This document shows positions 43,494 to 55,453 of a stretch of 57,357 bases of DNA, one piece after another; position 1 is the first letter of the stretch, and every line of letters begins with the position of its first letter. Position numbers and translations under genes: made by a program. The notes beneath the pieces were generated by a model, which was not told the origin of the DNA, made no database searches, and saw only the letters and a program-made list of their open reading frames with translations. This DNA is from Betaproteobacteria bacterium (GTDB taxonomy: Bacteria > Pseudomonadota > Gammaproteobacteria > Burkholderiales > WYBJ01). The stretch covers positions 1 to 57,357 of the forward strand of contig WHTS01000030.1 of NCBI GenBank assembly GCA_009377585.1, read 5' to 3'.

Positions 43494-43615
43494 GACAAGC
43501 ATAGCCATTGGGACAAACAAGAGGTTGGAAGCGAGGGATCGCGCGTGTCAGACTCTGTAGAAACCTCTGTAGCGGAGGTACGATAGCGTTTGATCGCCGC
43601 GGATGCGGCATTCCG

Positions 43616-44002
43616 TTACGGCCGGGCCACGCGATGACCGGCCCGGGTCAGTGCCGCAACGGCGGTGTCGAGATCCTCGGCGCGTACCAGGAAATGGTCG
43701 GTGTTGTACGTGGAAACCACGAAAATGCTGACGTTGGCCTCGGCGAGTATTCGGGAAACGGCGGCGAGCACGCCGATCATGCCGAACTCCAGCGTGCCCT
43801 GGATCGTGAGGCAGGACCACCCGCGCTCGCATTCACCGGCGTCGATGTCGACATGCTCCGGGACGACCAGGGAGAGCTCCTCGGCGTTGCGCGTGATGGA
43901 ATACCAGTCGGCGTTCAGGCGGCGCGGATCCAGCGGCCAATCGAGCGGAATGCGCCGAATGCAGAACGACTCGGGCCTCAACACGAACGTGTATTCGGAC
44001 AT
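43616..44002 (-). CDS. ACT domain-containing protein (CASTOR/POLLUX-related type)
   Basis: A 128-residue protein starting SEYTFVLRPESFCIRRIPLD. The second half holds an ACT fold: GTLEFGMIGVLAAVSRILAE followed by ANVSIFVVSTYNTDHFLVR. Such proteins bind amino acids as sensors, but no fused enzyme is present. The ATG at 44000-44002 is chosen because the upstream extension has no family resemblance. It is divergent from the glycogen phosphorylase gene. Confidence 0.85.
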   Translation of the reverse strand: MSEYTFVLRPESFCIRRIPLDWPLDPRRLNADWYSITRNAEELSLVVPEHVDIDAGECERGWSCLTIQGTLEFGMIGVLAAVSRILAEANVSIFVVSTYNTDHFLVRAEDLDTAVAALTRAGHRVARP

Positions 44003-44175
44003 GACGACGAACTTTCGACGTATCTGCGCTTGCCAGCGGCCGTTCAGGATGCGGCTTGTGGCAGCGCAATTCAAGCGGCATTCAGTGTCCTCGAGTCCGA
44101 AATTCGCGCGGGGCACACGATTGGGGTTGCAGCAACGAACCCCGGAGGACGCAGGACACTAGCCAAGGAGTGAGC

Positions 44176-46656
<2,481 letters not shown>

Positions 46657-46686
46657 TGCACGACAAGAGCTGGCGGGCACACGAAG

Positions 46687-46864
46687 CTCCCCTCTCCCCC
46701 CGGGAGAGGGGCTGGGGGTGAGGGAAATCGTGCGCATGACGCATAATTTCCCTCACTTGCAGTGCGCGCATCGGCATGCAGGCCGATGCCGTTCGGCCGG
46801 CGCGGACCATGGTCCGCGAATTCCCGGCCTCACCCCTCGATCCCTCTCCCGGAGGGAGAGGGAA
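46687..46864 (-). repeat. Interspersed structured repeat, copy C (complete)
   Basis: Nearly identical to copy B across the full length, including the internal segment ATTTCCCTCACTTGCAG. It sits between the convergent ends of glgP and queC, the only copy of the five not upstream of a gene. No gene is seen in 46657-46927 outside it. Confidence 0.85.
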
Positions 46865-46927
46865 GACAACCAGACCCCATGGGACAAAACATACAAGGGG
46901 GTTACTTCGCGAACGCTCAAAAGGCGC

Positions 46928-47629
46928 TCAGATTCCCGATCGCATCACCGCAGGGTCTTCCATGCCGGCTTCGGCGAAGCCTTTTGCCCGCAGCAGGCAG
47001 GCATCGCACGCGCGGCATGGCGCCCCGCTCGGCGCGGGATCGTAGCAACTCAACGTGAGGGCGTAGTCGACGCCAAGCTCGGCGCCCTTGCGGATGATGT
47101 CGGCCTTGCTCATGTGGATGAGCGGCGTATGGATGCGCAGCCGCCGCTCGCCCTCGATGCCGGCCCGGGTTGCGAGGTTGGCCATGAGCTCGAAAGCCGC
47201 GATGAACTCCGGCCGGCAGTCCGGATAGCCGGAGTAATCGAGCGCGTTGACGCCGATGAAGATGTCGGCGGCGGCGAGCGTCTCGGCCCACGCCAGCGCG
47301 AGGCTCAGGAACACGGTATTGCGCGCCGGTACGTAGGTCGCCGGAATGCCGTGTCCGATCGCCTCGGCGGAGCGCTGCTTCGGCACCGGAATGTCGGCGG
47401 TGAGCGCCGAGCCGCCGAAGCGGCGCAGATCGATGTCGAGGACGACATGCCGCACCGCGCCCAGCTGCTGCGCGATGGTGGCGGCGCGATCCAGCTCGAT
47501 CGCGTGTCGCTGCCCGTAGCGGAAACTCAATGCATGGCAGGCGTAGCCGTCGCGCAGCGCCAGCGCGAGCACGGTGGCGGAGTCGAGCCCTCCGCTCAGC
47601 AGGATCACCGCCGGAATCGGCTGCTGCAT
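46928..47629 (-). CDS. queC: 7-cyano-7-deazaguanine synthase
   Basis: A 233-residue enzyme of queuosine/archaeosine precursor synthesis, converting carboxydeazaguanine to preQ0 with ATP and ammonia. The PP-loop ATP-binding motif is [16 protein letters not shown] at the N-terminus. [18 protein letters not shown] lies in the middle and the C-terminal zinc Cys cluster is SCYDP...[11 protein letters not shown]. Length and motifs are typical. No queD, queE or queF genes are nearby, and no preQ1 riboswitch is visible upstream. Confidence 0.97.
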   Translation of the reverse strand: MQQPIPAVILLSGGLDSATVLALALRDGYACHALSFRYGQRHAIELDRAATIAQQLGAVRHVVLDIDLRRFGGSALTADIPVPKQRSAEAIGHGIPATYVPARNTVFLSLALAWAETLAAADIFIGVNALDYSGYPDCRPEFIAAFELMANLATRAGIEGERRLRIHTPLIHMSKADIIRKGAELGVDYALTLSCYDPAPSGAPCRACDACLLRAKGFAEAGMEDPAVMRSGI

Positions 47630-47939
47630 CAGGGCTGCTCCAAGTCACTTTCGAGCACGCGGAAATTCAGGACGCCCTTGCATCCTGCGAGCCCCGCCCG
47701 CGGTGAAACCATTCGGGCGCAAGCACCACTCGGGCGCAAGCTCCGCCGCAGGGACGATGAAGACCAGGAGCCCACATGCCCCGGCCCTGCCCCCGAGCAT
47801 CGCGTGTACGTGCGATGCCCTATGGTATGCTGAATTCGCTTTTGCATGCGCGCTCTCGCGACCAACCTGGAACGCGAATGGACGAAGTCGCGATTTCTCC
47901 TCTTCCGTATTGGACGACAGTTCAATACGGACACGACGC
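47630..47939. other. Intergenic stretch without recognisable gene
   Basis: The region between the queC start and repeat copy D holds no coding frame with family character. The promoter of queC is presumably here, on the minus strand. Confidence 0.45.
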
Positions 47940-48051
47940 TCCCCTCTCCCCCCGGGAGAGGGGCTGGGGGGTAAGGCCGGGAATTCGCGGACCATGGTCC
48001 GCGCCGGCCGAACAGCATCGGCCTGCATGCCGATGCGCGCCCTGCAAGGGA
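47940..48051 (+). repeat. Interspersed structured repeat, copy D
   Basis: The left arm CTCCCCTCTCCCCCCGGGAGAGG leads to the core GCGGACCATGGTCCGC and GCATCGGCCTGCATGCCGATGC. It ends in TGCAAGGGAGGGACGAGCGG, so the element appears to supply the AGGGAGGGA ribosome site of the molybdenum hydroxylase gene at 48065. The right arm is missing. Confidence 0.85.
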
Positions 48052-48064
48052 GGGACGAGCGGTC

Positions 48065-50437
48065 ATGAAATCGGTAGAGCTCGATAGCACCCGCATCGGA
48101 CAACCGGTCCGCCGCAAGGAAGACGAGCGCCTGCTCACGGGCAAAGGCTCGTTCAGCGATGACCTGAACCTCCCCGGACAGCTGTTCGCGATATTCGTAC
48201 GCTCGCCGCACGCGCACGCGCGCATCCGGGCGATCGACACCAGCGCGGCGCTCGCAATTCAGGGCGTGACTGCGGTGCTGACCGGACAGGACCTGCATGC
48301 CGACCGACTCAATCCGTTGCCGCATCATCCGCTGTCGATGCACCCGGCCGAGATCCGGCTGACGAACCGCGATGGCACGCCGATATTCACCGCGCCGCAT
48401 TATCCGCTCGCAGCCGACAAGGTGCGCTTCGTCGGCGAAGCGCTTGCGGTGGTGATTGCGGAGAGCGTGGCGATCGCCAAGGACGGCGCTGAACAAGTCG
48501 CGGTCGACTACGAGGTGCTGCCCGCCGTAATCGACACCGTCGCGGCAGCGCAGCCCGATGCGCCCCGTGTCTGGGACGAAGCCGGATCGAACGTCTGCCT
48601 GGATGCCGACGCCGGCCAACGCGAGGCCACCGAAGCGGCGTTCGCGTGCGCCGCACACGTGGTTCGATTCGAGACGCGGATCAATCGCGTGACCGGCGTG
48701 ACGATGGAGCCGCGCGCCGCGGTGGCCGAGTACGATGCCGCCGCCCAGCGTTACACCCTGCATGCCGGCAGCGGCGGTGCGGTGCGCCTGAAGGACGATC
48801 TCGCCACGGTGCTGAACGTGCCGGCCACCCAGGTGCGGGCGGTGATGCGCGACATCGGCGGCAACTTCGGCACCCGTGGGATGATCTATCCCGAATTCTG
48901 CGTGGTGGCATGGGCGGCGCGGCGGGTCGGGCGTCCGGTCAAATGGACCTGCGAACGGCACGAGGCCTTCCTCGCCGACTACCAGGCGCGGGACCTCGCG
49001 GTGGAGGCCGAGCTCGCGCTCGACGCCCAAGGAAGCTTCCTCGCCATCCGCGGTTCCAACATCGGCAACGCCGGCGGGCATCCGACCAACTTCTCGCCGC
49101 TGCAGAAGGGCATCGAGATCATGACGAGCATCTACCGGGTGCCGTGCGCATTCTTTCGCGCCCGGGCGGTGCTCAGCAACACTTCACCCACGCGCCCATA
49201 CCGCAGCGCCGGCCGGCCCGAGGTGATGTACGTGATGGAGCGCCTCATCGACCTGGCCGCGCGCGAATGCGGCTTCGATCGCATCGAGCTGCGCCGCCGC
49301 AACCTGCTGACGCAAGCCGAGCTGCCGTATACCAACCCCTTCGGCATGGTGTACGACAGCGGCGACTACCACGGGGTGATGGCGAAAGCGCTCGAGCTGG
49401 GCGACTGGGCGGGCTTCCCGGCCCGACGCGAGGAAGCGCGCCGGCGCGGCAAGGTGCGCGGAATCGGCGTGGCGAACTATGTCGATACCGCGACCGGCGT
49501 GCCGAGAGAACGCGCCGAGATCACCGTGCATCCCGAAGGACGGGTCTCGGTCGTGGTCGGCACGGTCTCCAACGGCCAAGGCCACGAGACCAGCTTCGCC
49601 CAGCTCGTTACCGAATGGCTCGGCGTGGCGCTGGAGCAAGTCGACATCATCGCCGGCGACACCGACATCGTGAAAGTCGGCGGCGGCACGCACTCGGGCC
49701 GGGGCATGCGACTCGTCAGCATCGTCGTGTTCAATGCCTCACGCCAGATCGTCGACAAGGGCAAGCGCATCGCCGCGCGCCTGCTCGAAAGCGATCCCAG
49801 CCGGGTGGTGTTCGAAGCCGGACGCTTCACGATTGCCGACAGCGGACGCACCGTCGGGCTGTTCGATGTCGCGGCCGCGGCCGAGCGCCTGGATGACCTG
49901 CCCGACGACTTGCGTGGACCGCTCGCGGCGTTTTCCGACGAGACGGTGAAGGAGGCGAGCTTTCCCTACGGCGCGCACGTGTGCGAAGTGGAGATCGATC
50001 CGCAGCTCGGCAGCGTCGCGATCGTGCGCTATGCCGCCGTCGACGATGCCGGGCGCGCGGTCAACCCCATGATCGTTCACGGCCAGACGCACGGCGGCAT
50101 CGTGCAGGGCGCGGGCCAGGCGCTGTACGAGCACTGCTACTACGATCCGGAAGACGGCCAGCTGCTGGCAGGCTCCTTCATGGACTACACCATGCCGCGC
50201 GCCGATCAGTTCCCCTCCTTCGTAACGCACATCAGCGAAGTGCCGTCGACGACGCATCCGCTCGGACTGCGCCCGGCCGGCGAAGGCGGCACCACGCCCG
50301 CGCTCGCCGTGGTCGTCAACGCGGTCGTCGATGCACTGTCCGAATTCGGCGTGCGCCATGTGGAGATGCCGGCCACGCCGGAGCGCATCTGGCGTGCGAT
50401 TCGGGATGCCGGCGCGCAACTGCAGCGGACGCCGTGA
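48065..50437 (+). CDS. Molybdenum hydroxylase large subunit (CoxL/xanthine dehydrogenase family)
   Basis: A 790-residue protein of the aldehyde oxidase/CO dehydrogenase large-subunit family, which holds the Mo-cytosine-dinucleotide cofactor. Markers are IGQPVRRKEDERLLTGKGSF at the N-terminus, PYRSAGRPEVMYVMERLID (form II-like loop, not the AYRCSFR of true CO dehydrogenase), GTVSNGQGHETSFAQLV and the catalytic Glu in RPAGEGGTTPALAVV. No FAD or 2Fe-2S subunit genes flank it, which is unusual. An aldehyde or N-heterocycle hydroxylase is likely, with partner subunits encoded elsewhere. Confidence 0.92.
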   Translation: MKSVELDSTRIGQPVRRKEDERLLTGKGSFSDDLNLPGQLFAIFVRSPHAHARIRAIDTSAALAIQGVTAVLTGQDLHADRLNPLPHHPLSMHPAEIRLTNRDGTPIFTAPHYPLAADKVRFVGEALAVVIAESVAIAKDGAEQVAVDYEVLPAVIDTVAAAQPDAPRVWDEAGSNVCLDADAGQREATEAAFACAAHVVRFETRINRVTGVTMEPRAAVAEYDAAAQRYTLHAGSGGAVRLKDDLATVLNVPATQVRAVMRDIGGNFGTRGMIYPEFCVVAWAARRVGRPVKWTCERHEAFLADYQARDLAVEAELALDAQGSFLAIRGSNIGNAGGHPTNFSPLQKGIEIMTSIYRVPCAFFRARAVLSNTSPTRPYRSAGRPEVMYVMERLIDLAARECGFDRIELRRRNLLTQAELPYTNPFGMVYDSGDYHGVMAKALELGDWAGFPARREEARRRGKVRGIGVANYVDTATGVPRERAEITVHPEGRVSVVVGTVSNGQGHETSFAQLVTEWLGVALEQVDIIAGDTDIVKVGGGTHSGRGMRLVSIVVFNASRQIVDKGKRIAARLLESDPSRVVFEAGRFTIADSGRTVGLFDVAAAAERLDDLPDDLRGPLAAFSDETVKEASFPYGAHVCEVEIDPQLGSVAIVRYAAVDDAGRAVNPMIVHGQTHGGIVQGAGQALYEHCYYDPEDGQLLAGSFMDYTMPRADQFPSFVTHISEVPSTTHPLGLRPAGEGGTTPALAVVVNAVVDALSEFGVRHVEMPATPERIWRAIRDAGAQLQRTP

Positions 50438-50503
50438 ACTCGTGAGGAGCCGCAATCCGGTTCTGCGGTTCGGTTTCTGCTGTCAGTGGGCACACAAGAC
50501 TGC

Positions 50504-50610
50504 CTCCTTCCCTGGGAGATGGGCCGGGAGGCGCGGCCGGGAAACAGCGGACCAGAGTCCGCGCCGGCCGAACGGCATCGGCCTGCATGCCGATGCGCGC
50601 ACTGCAAGTG
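50504..50610 (+). repeat. Interspersed structured repeat, copy E (diverged)
   Basis: The most diverged copy. The palindrome reads GCGGACCAGAGTCCGC, so four central bases changed while the six-base stem GCGGAC/GTCCGC is kept. The second hairpin GCATCGGCCTGCATGCCGATGC is intact. It lies upstream of the ABC receptor gene starting at 50662. Confidence 0.8.
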
Positions 50611-50661
50611 AAAGGAAGCGAACAACTTCGAGTGGCTGACCGCCCACCCAGGAGGAGAAGC

Positions 50662-51639
50662 ATGAACGCCAAGTTCGTATGCAGTTGTATCGTCCTGCTG
50701 TGCGCGCTGCTTCCGATCGGCGCGCAGGCGCAGGCGACACCGGCCAAGATCACGATCGCGATCTTCGTGCCGCCCTCTCTCGGCGCGTTCCTGCCGCCGA
50801 TCATCAAGGCCAACAAGTTCGACGCCGCCAACGGGCTCGACATCACGTTCGTCCAGCGTCCGCCGGATGCCTATGTCACCCAGTTCAATTCCGGCGAGTT
50901 CCAGGTGGGTGGCAGCGCCGCCACGCTCACCATCGCCGTTGCGCGCAATCGCGGCGTGCCGGTCACGTATCTTTTCAACCTGTTCGATTTCTGGGGCGCG
51001 CTGGTGACGTCCAACAACGACGTCAAGACGGTGAAGGACCTCGCCGGCAAGCAGATCGCCGCGGCGCGCGTGACGACCAACTTCGCGATGATCGACTGGT
51101 TCGCGCGCCGCCAGGGGCTCGACATGAGCAAGGCGAACGTGGTCAATACCGCACCACCCGGGCTCATGAGCTACGCCATGGCCGAGCGCGCCGATGCCGT
51201 GCAATTGTGGGAGCCGGGCTACACGCAGTTGCTGGCGAAGAAGCCTACGGTTCGCACGCTCGACCTGGACATCCGCCGGCAATGGCGCGAGTTCGCGGGC
51301 GGCGATTCGATTCCGACACTGGGCGTGGCTGCGCAGGAAGCGTGGGTGAAGCAGAACGCGCATCTCGTGCAGCCGCTCTATTCCGCCTACAAGGCGGCCG
51401 CCGAGTGGACACGCAAGAACCCGGCCAAGGCCGCGGCACTGATCCTGCCGAAAGCGAGCAGCGCGGACCAGGCGGCCATCCAGGCGCTGATCGAGAACAA
51501 CGACCGGCTCGGCATAAACGTGGCCGGCGCGGCCGAGATTCGTAAGGAAATCGAAGCCGTATTCCGCGCGGGCGTTTCCACCAAGTATCTCGACAAGATG
51601 CCGGAAGCGGGCGCGATCTACGGCTCACCGCTGAAGTAG
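50662..51639 (+). CDS. ABC transporter substrate-binding protein (NMT1/SsuA-like)
   Basis: A 325-residue periplasmic receptor. The signal peptide (MNAKFVCSCIVLLCALLPIG) ends near AQA. The mature part begins KITIAIFVPPSLGAFLPPII, and YVTQFNSGEFQVGGSAATLT and TVKDLAGKQIAAARVTTNFA are typical of nitrate/sulfonate/taurine-type receptors. AGGAGGAG precedes ATG 50662 by about 5 nt; the repeat copy E lies just upstream. It forms an operon with a permease (10-nt gap) and ATPase. The ligand is unknown. Confidence 0.9.
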   Translation: MNAKFVCSCIVLLCALLPIGAQAQATPAKITIAIFVPPSLGAFLPPIIKANKFDAANGLDITFVQRPPDAYVTQFNSGEFQVGGSAATLTIAVARNRGVPVTYLFNLFDFWGALVTSNNDVKTVKDLAGKQIAAARVTTNFAMIDWFARRQGLDMSKANVVNTAPPGLMSYAMAERADAVQLWEPGYTQLLAKKPTVRTLDLDIRRQWREFAGGDSIPTLGVAAQEAWVKQNAHLVQPLYSAYKAAAEWTRKNPAKAAALILPKASSADQAAIQALIENNDRLGINVAGAAEIRKEIEAVFRAGVSTKYLDKMPEAGAIYGSPLK

Positions 51640-51649
51640 ATTTCATACG

Positions 51650-52417
51650 ATGCTGCGGCACCTGACCGTGCGCCGTGAGGCGCTGTTCGCCATGCTGGGC
51701 CTCGCGATCGCCTGGCAGATCGCTTCGCTGTTCTTTCCCCCTTACCTGTTCCCGCCGCTGCCGGCGATCGGCGCCGCGCTCGCCAAGATCTTCGGCTCGT
51801 GGGAACTGGTCGGCAATGCAGGCGCGACGGCGCTGCGCATTCTTGCGGGTCTCGCCGGTGCGTTCCTGTTCGGCACCCTGTTCGCCGTGGCGATGGCGAA
51901 GTCGCGCAAAGCCAACGACTATCTTTTCCCCATCCTGCATTTCAACCAGGGGATCCCGGCGCTGTCCTGGGTCGTGATTTCGATCATCTGGTTCAAGACG
52001 ATCGAATTCCGCATCTGGTTCATCATCGTGGCCACCACGGTTCCAGCCTTCACCTTCCAGGTGCTCGACGCATATCGCTCGATCTCGAAGGATCTGCACG
52101 AAATGGCGCTGTCCTTCCGGCCAAGCCGTTACGACATGTTCCGCACCGTCGTGCTGCCCACCGTAGTGCCCGGCATCCTGACCGCCTGGAAGGTGAACAT
52201 CGGCAACGGGTCGCGCGTCGTGGTGGTCGCCGAACTGGTCGGCGCGACCGGTGGCGTGGGCTATCAGCTGCTGCAGATGCAACAACTGTTCGACTTGGCC
52301 GGGGCGCTCGCCTGGACGCTGCTGCTGGTGCTCTTCGTGCTCGGCACGCAGCAAATCATCACGCTGATCGAGAACCGGCTGCTGCGCTACCGCGCGCAGT
52401 CCGAGCGCGGATTGTGA
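51650..52417 (+). CDS. ABC transporter permease (SsuC/TauC-like)
   Basis: A 255-residue inner-membrane protein with about six helices. The EAA loop for ATPase contact is DLHEMALSFRPSRYDMFRTV followed by VLPTVVPGILTAWKVNIG. It belongs to the BPD permease family of sulfonate/nitrate/taurine importers. It starts 10 nt after the receptor gene and ends 7 nt before the ATPase gene, so all three are co-transcribed. Confidence 0.93.
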   Translation: MLRHLTVRREALFAMLGLAIAWQIASLFFPPYLFPPLPAIGAALAKIFGSWELVGNAGATALRILAGLAGAFLFGTLFAVAMAKSRKANDYLFPILHFNQGIPALSWVVISIIWFKTIEFRIWFIIVATTVPAFTFQVLDAYRSISKDLHEMALSFRPSRYDMFRTVVLPTVVPGILTAWKVNIGNGSRVVVVAELVGATGGVGYQLLQMQQLFDLAGALAWTLLLVLFVLGTQQIITLIENRLLRYRAQSERGL

Positions 52418-52424
52418 GCGTGCG

Positions 52425-53204
52425 ATGACCGAACCGATCATCCGCTTCGACAACGTCTGCAAGCGCTTTACCGACAAGGCCGGCCGCGAGCTGCCCGCCT
52501 ACGCCGTCAAGGACCTGTCGTTCGAGGTCGCGTCGGGAGAAGTGATCGCGGTCGTCGGACGCACCGGCTGCGGCAAGTCGACCATGTTCAACCTCCTCAC
52601 CGGGCTGCTCGAGCCCACCTCCGGCGGCGTTCGCGTGTACGAGCGCGATCCCTTCCACGACTTCGACTGGTTCCGCGGCAAGATCGCGGTCGTATTCCAG
52701 TCCGACCGCCTGCTTCCCTGGCGCACGGCACTGCATAACGTCTCCTACGGGCTCGAGCTCAACCATCGAGAAGAACGCGAGCGGCTCGCCGTCGCGCGCG
52801 ACTGGCTGCGCCGCCTCGGGCTCGAAGGCTACGAGGATGCCTATCCGCATGCGCTCTCGGGCGGCATGCGCCAGCGGGTATCCATCGCACGCGCATTCGC
52901 GGTCAATGCGGAGATCCTGCTTTGCGACGAACCCTTCTCCGCGCTCGACGAGCTGACGGGCGCGAAGCTGCGCGCCGAGTTCGTGCGCCTGGTGCGCGAG
53001 AACCGCAAGACCAGCATCTTCATCACCCATTCGATCGACGAGGCCTTGACGCTCGGCGAGCGCATCCTCGTGTTCCAGCCGCCTGCGTTCATCGCCCTGG
53101 AAGCATGTCCTGGCGAAGCCACGACCGAGGCGGCGCGCGCTGCAATGAAAGACGCCATCCTGACCGCGATGACCGCCGGGGCCCCGGATACCGTCGCCTC
53201 GTGA
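52425..53204 (+). CDS. ABC transporter ATP-binding protein (SsuB/TauB-like)
   Basis: A 259-residue ATPase with Walker A VGRTGCGKSTMFNLL, Q-loop VVFQSDRLLPWRTAL, signature ALSGGMRQRVSIARA, Walker B ILLCDEPFSALDE and the switch His in IFITHSIDEAL. It powers the importer formed with the preceding permease and receptor. The order receptor, permease, ATPase with gaps of 10 and 7 nt is a standard operon. Confidence 0.95.
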   Translation: MTEPIIRFDNVCKRFTDKAGRELPAYAVKDLSFEVASGEVIAVVGRTGCGKSTMFNLLTGLLEPTSGGVRVYERDPFHDFDWFRGKIAVVFQSDRLLPWRTALHNVSYGLELNHREERERLAVARDWLRRLGLEGYEDAYPHALSGGMRQRVSIARAFAVNAEILLCDEPFSALDELTGAKLRAEFVRLVRENRKTSIFITHSIDEALTLGERILVFQPPAFIALEACPGEATTEAARAAMKDAILTAMTAGAPDTVAS

Positions 53205-53246
53205 GCCTCGCTCCTGCGGGCCGCTACCGCGCGTTCGACGCCATCA

Positions 53247-53963
53247 TCATGCGCAAGACCGTTCGCCCGCCGCTTGCACCGCCGCTTCACCACGCCCGCA
53301 ATGCATCCGGACGTGCGCTTCCAGAACTTCCAGGTGCCGATCGCGCACGCCCAGTTCGCGCAGGTGCGTAACGGTTTCGAACAGATAGTCGCAGCACAGC
53401 CCCAGGGGGCCGGCGCCTTGCGCCAGGTAGCGCGCGGTCGAGACCAGGTCGAGATCTCCGATATAGCGTTCGTGCGACCGGTTCACAGCGAACGTGATGG
53501 CGTGCACCGTCCGCTCGCGAGTGCGCGCGGCGACCCATTCGGGCCGATAGGCAGCCGAGTTCATCTCGCGCCGCCACAGCACATCCAGCTCGCTTTTCAC
53601 CAGCCCAGGCGCAATCCGGTAGATCACGCCGTTGCAGCTTCCGCCCGGTTCGATGCCGAGCATGAGACCGGGCCGCTCGGGGCTGCCGCGCCCGGCGCGC
53701 GCCCAAAGACAGAACTGGCGGTGATAGCCGTGGATGCGGGCGGTTCTGCGCTCGGCGAAGTGGAATGCCGGGTTCCACATGAGCGACCCGTAACCGAATA
53801 CCCAGATGGCATCGGGATCAGGTGCCGAGACGAGCGCCTGCTCGATCTGGCGTGCGCGTTCCTCGTCGCTCAGGTAGCGCGCGTTGACCCCCAGCAACGC
53901 CTGGGAGGCGGCGCGCAGACTGCCGTCGAGAATGCTCTCGCGAGTTAGCTTGTAGCGGGACAT
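53247..53963 (-). CDS. Gamma-glutamylcyclotransferase (ChaC-like)
   Basis: A 238-residue protein of the ChaC branch, which degrades glutathione to 5-oxoproline and Cys-Gly. The substrate loop is IWVFGYGSLMWNPAF near residue 53, followed by ARIHGYHRQFCLWARAGRGS. The catalytic Glu of the family would be in RREMNSAAYRPEWV. It is convergent with the ABC operon, 42 nt from its end. The start ATG is 53961-53963. Confidence 0.92.
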   Translation of the reverse strand: MSRYKLTRESILDGSLRAASQALLGVNARYLSDEERARQIEQALVSAPDPDAIWVFGYGSLMWNPAFHFAERRTARIHGYHRQFCLWARAGRGSPERPGLMLGIEPGGSCNGVIYRIAPGLVKSELDVLWRREMNSAAYRPEWVAARTRERTVHAITFAVNRSHERYIGDLDLVSTARYLAQGAGPLGLCCDYLFETVTHLRELGVRDRHLEVLEAHVRMHCGRGEAAVQAAGERSCA

Positions 53964-54224
53964 GCGGAATTAACGTAAGGCCGCCGGGATTTCTTTACCT
54001 CGTTTGCATCCACGCCCGGGTAGCACGACCATGTAACGCGCTCGGCCGCTCATCGGTGGACAGGATTCTCGGTTGACAACACGGGAACGCTACCACGCGA
54101 CCAGGGTGCTGCAAAGGAACTCTCCCCATCGCAAGGGGCACGGGCCGCGTCGATGCACCGGCCGGATGGCGGGCGATCCGCGCGGGAGTCGCGTGCCCTC
54201 GCCCGCCGCAACCGTCCGGACCGA

Positions 54225-55130
54225 TCAGCGTTTACGCAGCCGGTACCAGGGATGCGGGTTGCCGGGAATCCGGACGCGCAGGGTGTAGACCGACGTGTGC
54301 GCGCAGCAGAAGAGCGTTCGCAAGTCGTCGCCGCCGAACGTGAAATTGACCGCTTGTTCGGGAAAGGCGATGGTGCCGATGCGCTCTCCGCGCGGGGAGA
54401 TCACCCAGATCCCGCCGGGCCCGGTGCAGTAGACGTTGCCCTGGCTGTCGACCTTCATCCCGTCCGGAATGCCCGGCTGCGAGCCGAGGTTCATGTCGGC
54501 GAAGATGCGCCGCCCCGTCATCTTGCCTTCCGCATCGACATCGATCGCGTGCAAATACTTGGTCGAGCGGGTGTTGGCAACATACAGGGTACGCTCGTCG
54601 GGCGAGAACGCGAGGCCGTTCGGATACTCGCAATGGGCGACGACGCTCGGCTCGCCGGCGGGCGAGATGCGGTACACGCGGGCGCCGTCCCACAGGTTGT
54701 CGACGCCCGCCGGCGGCGGGATCTCGCGTTCGCCATAGGCGACCCGCTTGTCCGGGTCGGTGAAGAAGAGGCTGCCGTCGGAACGGCATACCACATCATT
54801 GGGACGATTGAAGCGCCCGCCCTGAAAGCGCTCGACGATCGGCTCGAGTTTGCCATCGGCACCCAGGCGCGAGACCCGGCGGCCCTCGCCTTCGCAGATG
54901 ACCAGGCGCCCTTGCAAGTCGAACGTCGTGCCGTTGCCGCCCTGGGTCTTGGTCACGAGCTCGGCCGACTTGCCCGGCGTGAGGCGGTAGAGACTGTTGG
55001 TGCGGATGTCGACAAAATAGTAGAAACCGTCGGGATGCCACAGCGGGCCTTCCGTGAATATGAAGCCGGTGGCGAGCTGTTGCGCCTCGGGGGTTTCGAG
55101 AATATCGGGCAGATAGTTGATTGCGGGCAT
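54225..55130 (-). CDS. SMP-30/gluconolactonase-like protein
   Basis: A 301-residue beta-propeller enzyme, with the family hydrolysing sugar lactones. Visible features are FIFTEGPLWHPDGFYYFVDI with a metal-binding Glu, FNRPNDVVCRSDGSLFFTDP with Asn/Asp ligands and CEYPNGLAFSPDERTLYVAN. GGAGGA precedes ATG 55128-55130. The lactone substrate is not decided by the sequence. A longer reading upstream has no family resemblance. Confidence 0.9.
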   Translation of the reverse strand: MPAINYLPDILETPEAQQLATGFIFTEGPLWHPDGFYYFVDIRTNSLYRLTPGKSAELVTKTQGGNGTTFDLQGRLVICEGEGRRVSRLGADGKLEPIVERFQGGRFNRPNDVVCRSDGSLFFTDPDKRVAYGEREIPPPAGVDNLWDGARVYRISPAGEPSVVAHCEYPNGLAFSPDERTLYVANTRSTKYLHAIDVDAEGKMTGRRIFADMNLGSQPGIPDGMKVDSQGNVYCTGPGGIWVISPRGERIGTIAFPEQAVNFTFGGDDLRTLFCCAHTSVYTLRVRIPGNPHPWYRLRKR

Positions 55131-55453
55131 GGCGCTTCCTCCGTGGACCGAATGGGGACTGTAAAGCGCCCATCGGTCGATCGCAAGGAAACGCGCGCAG
55201 ACCGGGTCGCCGCCGATCGCCCCTTGACCAGGATTGCAACCGCAGGCGATCGCTTCTGCGGCGAGCGGCTCGGTTACATCGCCGAATGCCGGCATCGCAG
55301 GCATCCGCGCCGGGGCGCCCCGTCAAAGCCCGGTCTTGCGGGGAAACTTGCCGGGTTGTTGAAACGTGCCGAGCGGCACCGATCGAGGCAGCAGCCCCAA
55401 GTCGGCGAAGCGGCCCCGGTGAGCGCCGCGCGCATGCCGCCGATGTCGCGTGA
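55131..55453. other. Intergenic stretch without recognisable gene
   Basis: I see no coding frame with family character between the SMP-30 and dodecin genes, which are both on the minus strand, and no T-tailed hairpin. Confidence 0.45.

Noticed and set aside
46928-47629. preQ1 riboswitch upstream of queC
   Set aside because: No aptamer-like sequence with the needed A-rich tail is seen before the start at 47629.
48065-50437. True aerobic CO dehydrogenase (form I CoxL)
   Set aside because: The active-site loop reads PYRSAGRPE, not the AYRCSFR motif, and the small and medium subunit genes are missing.
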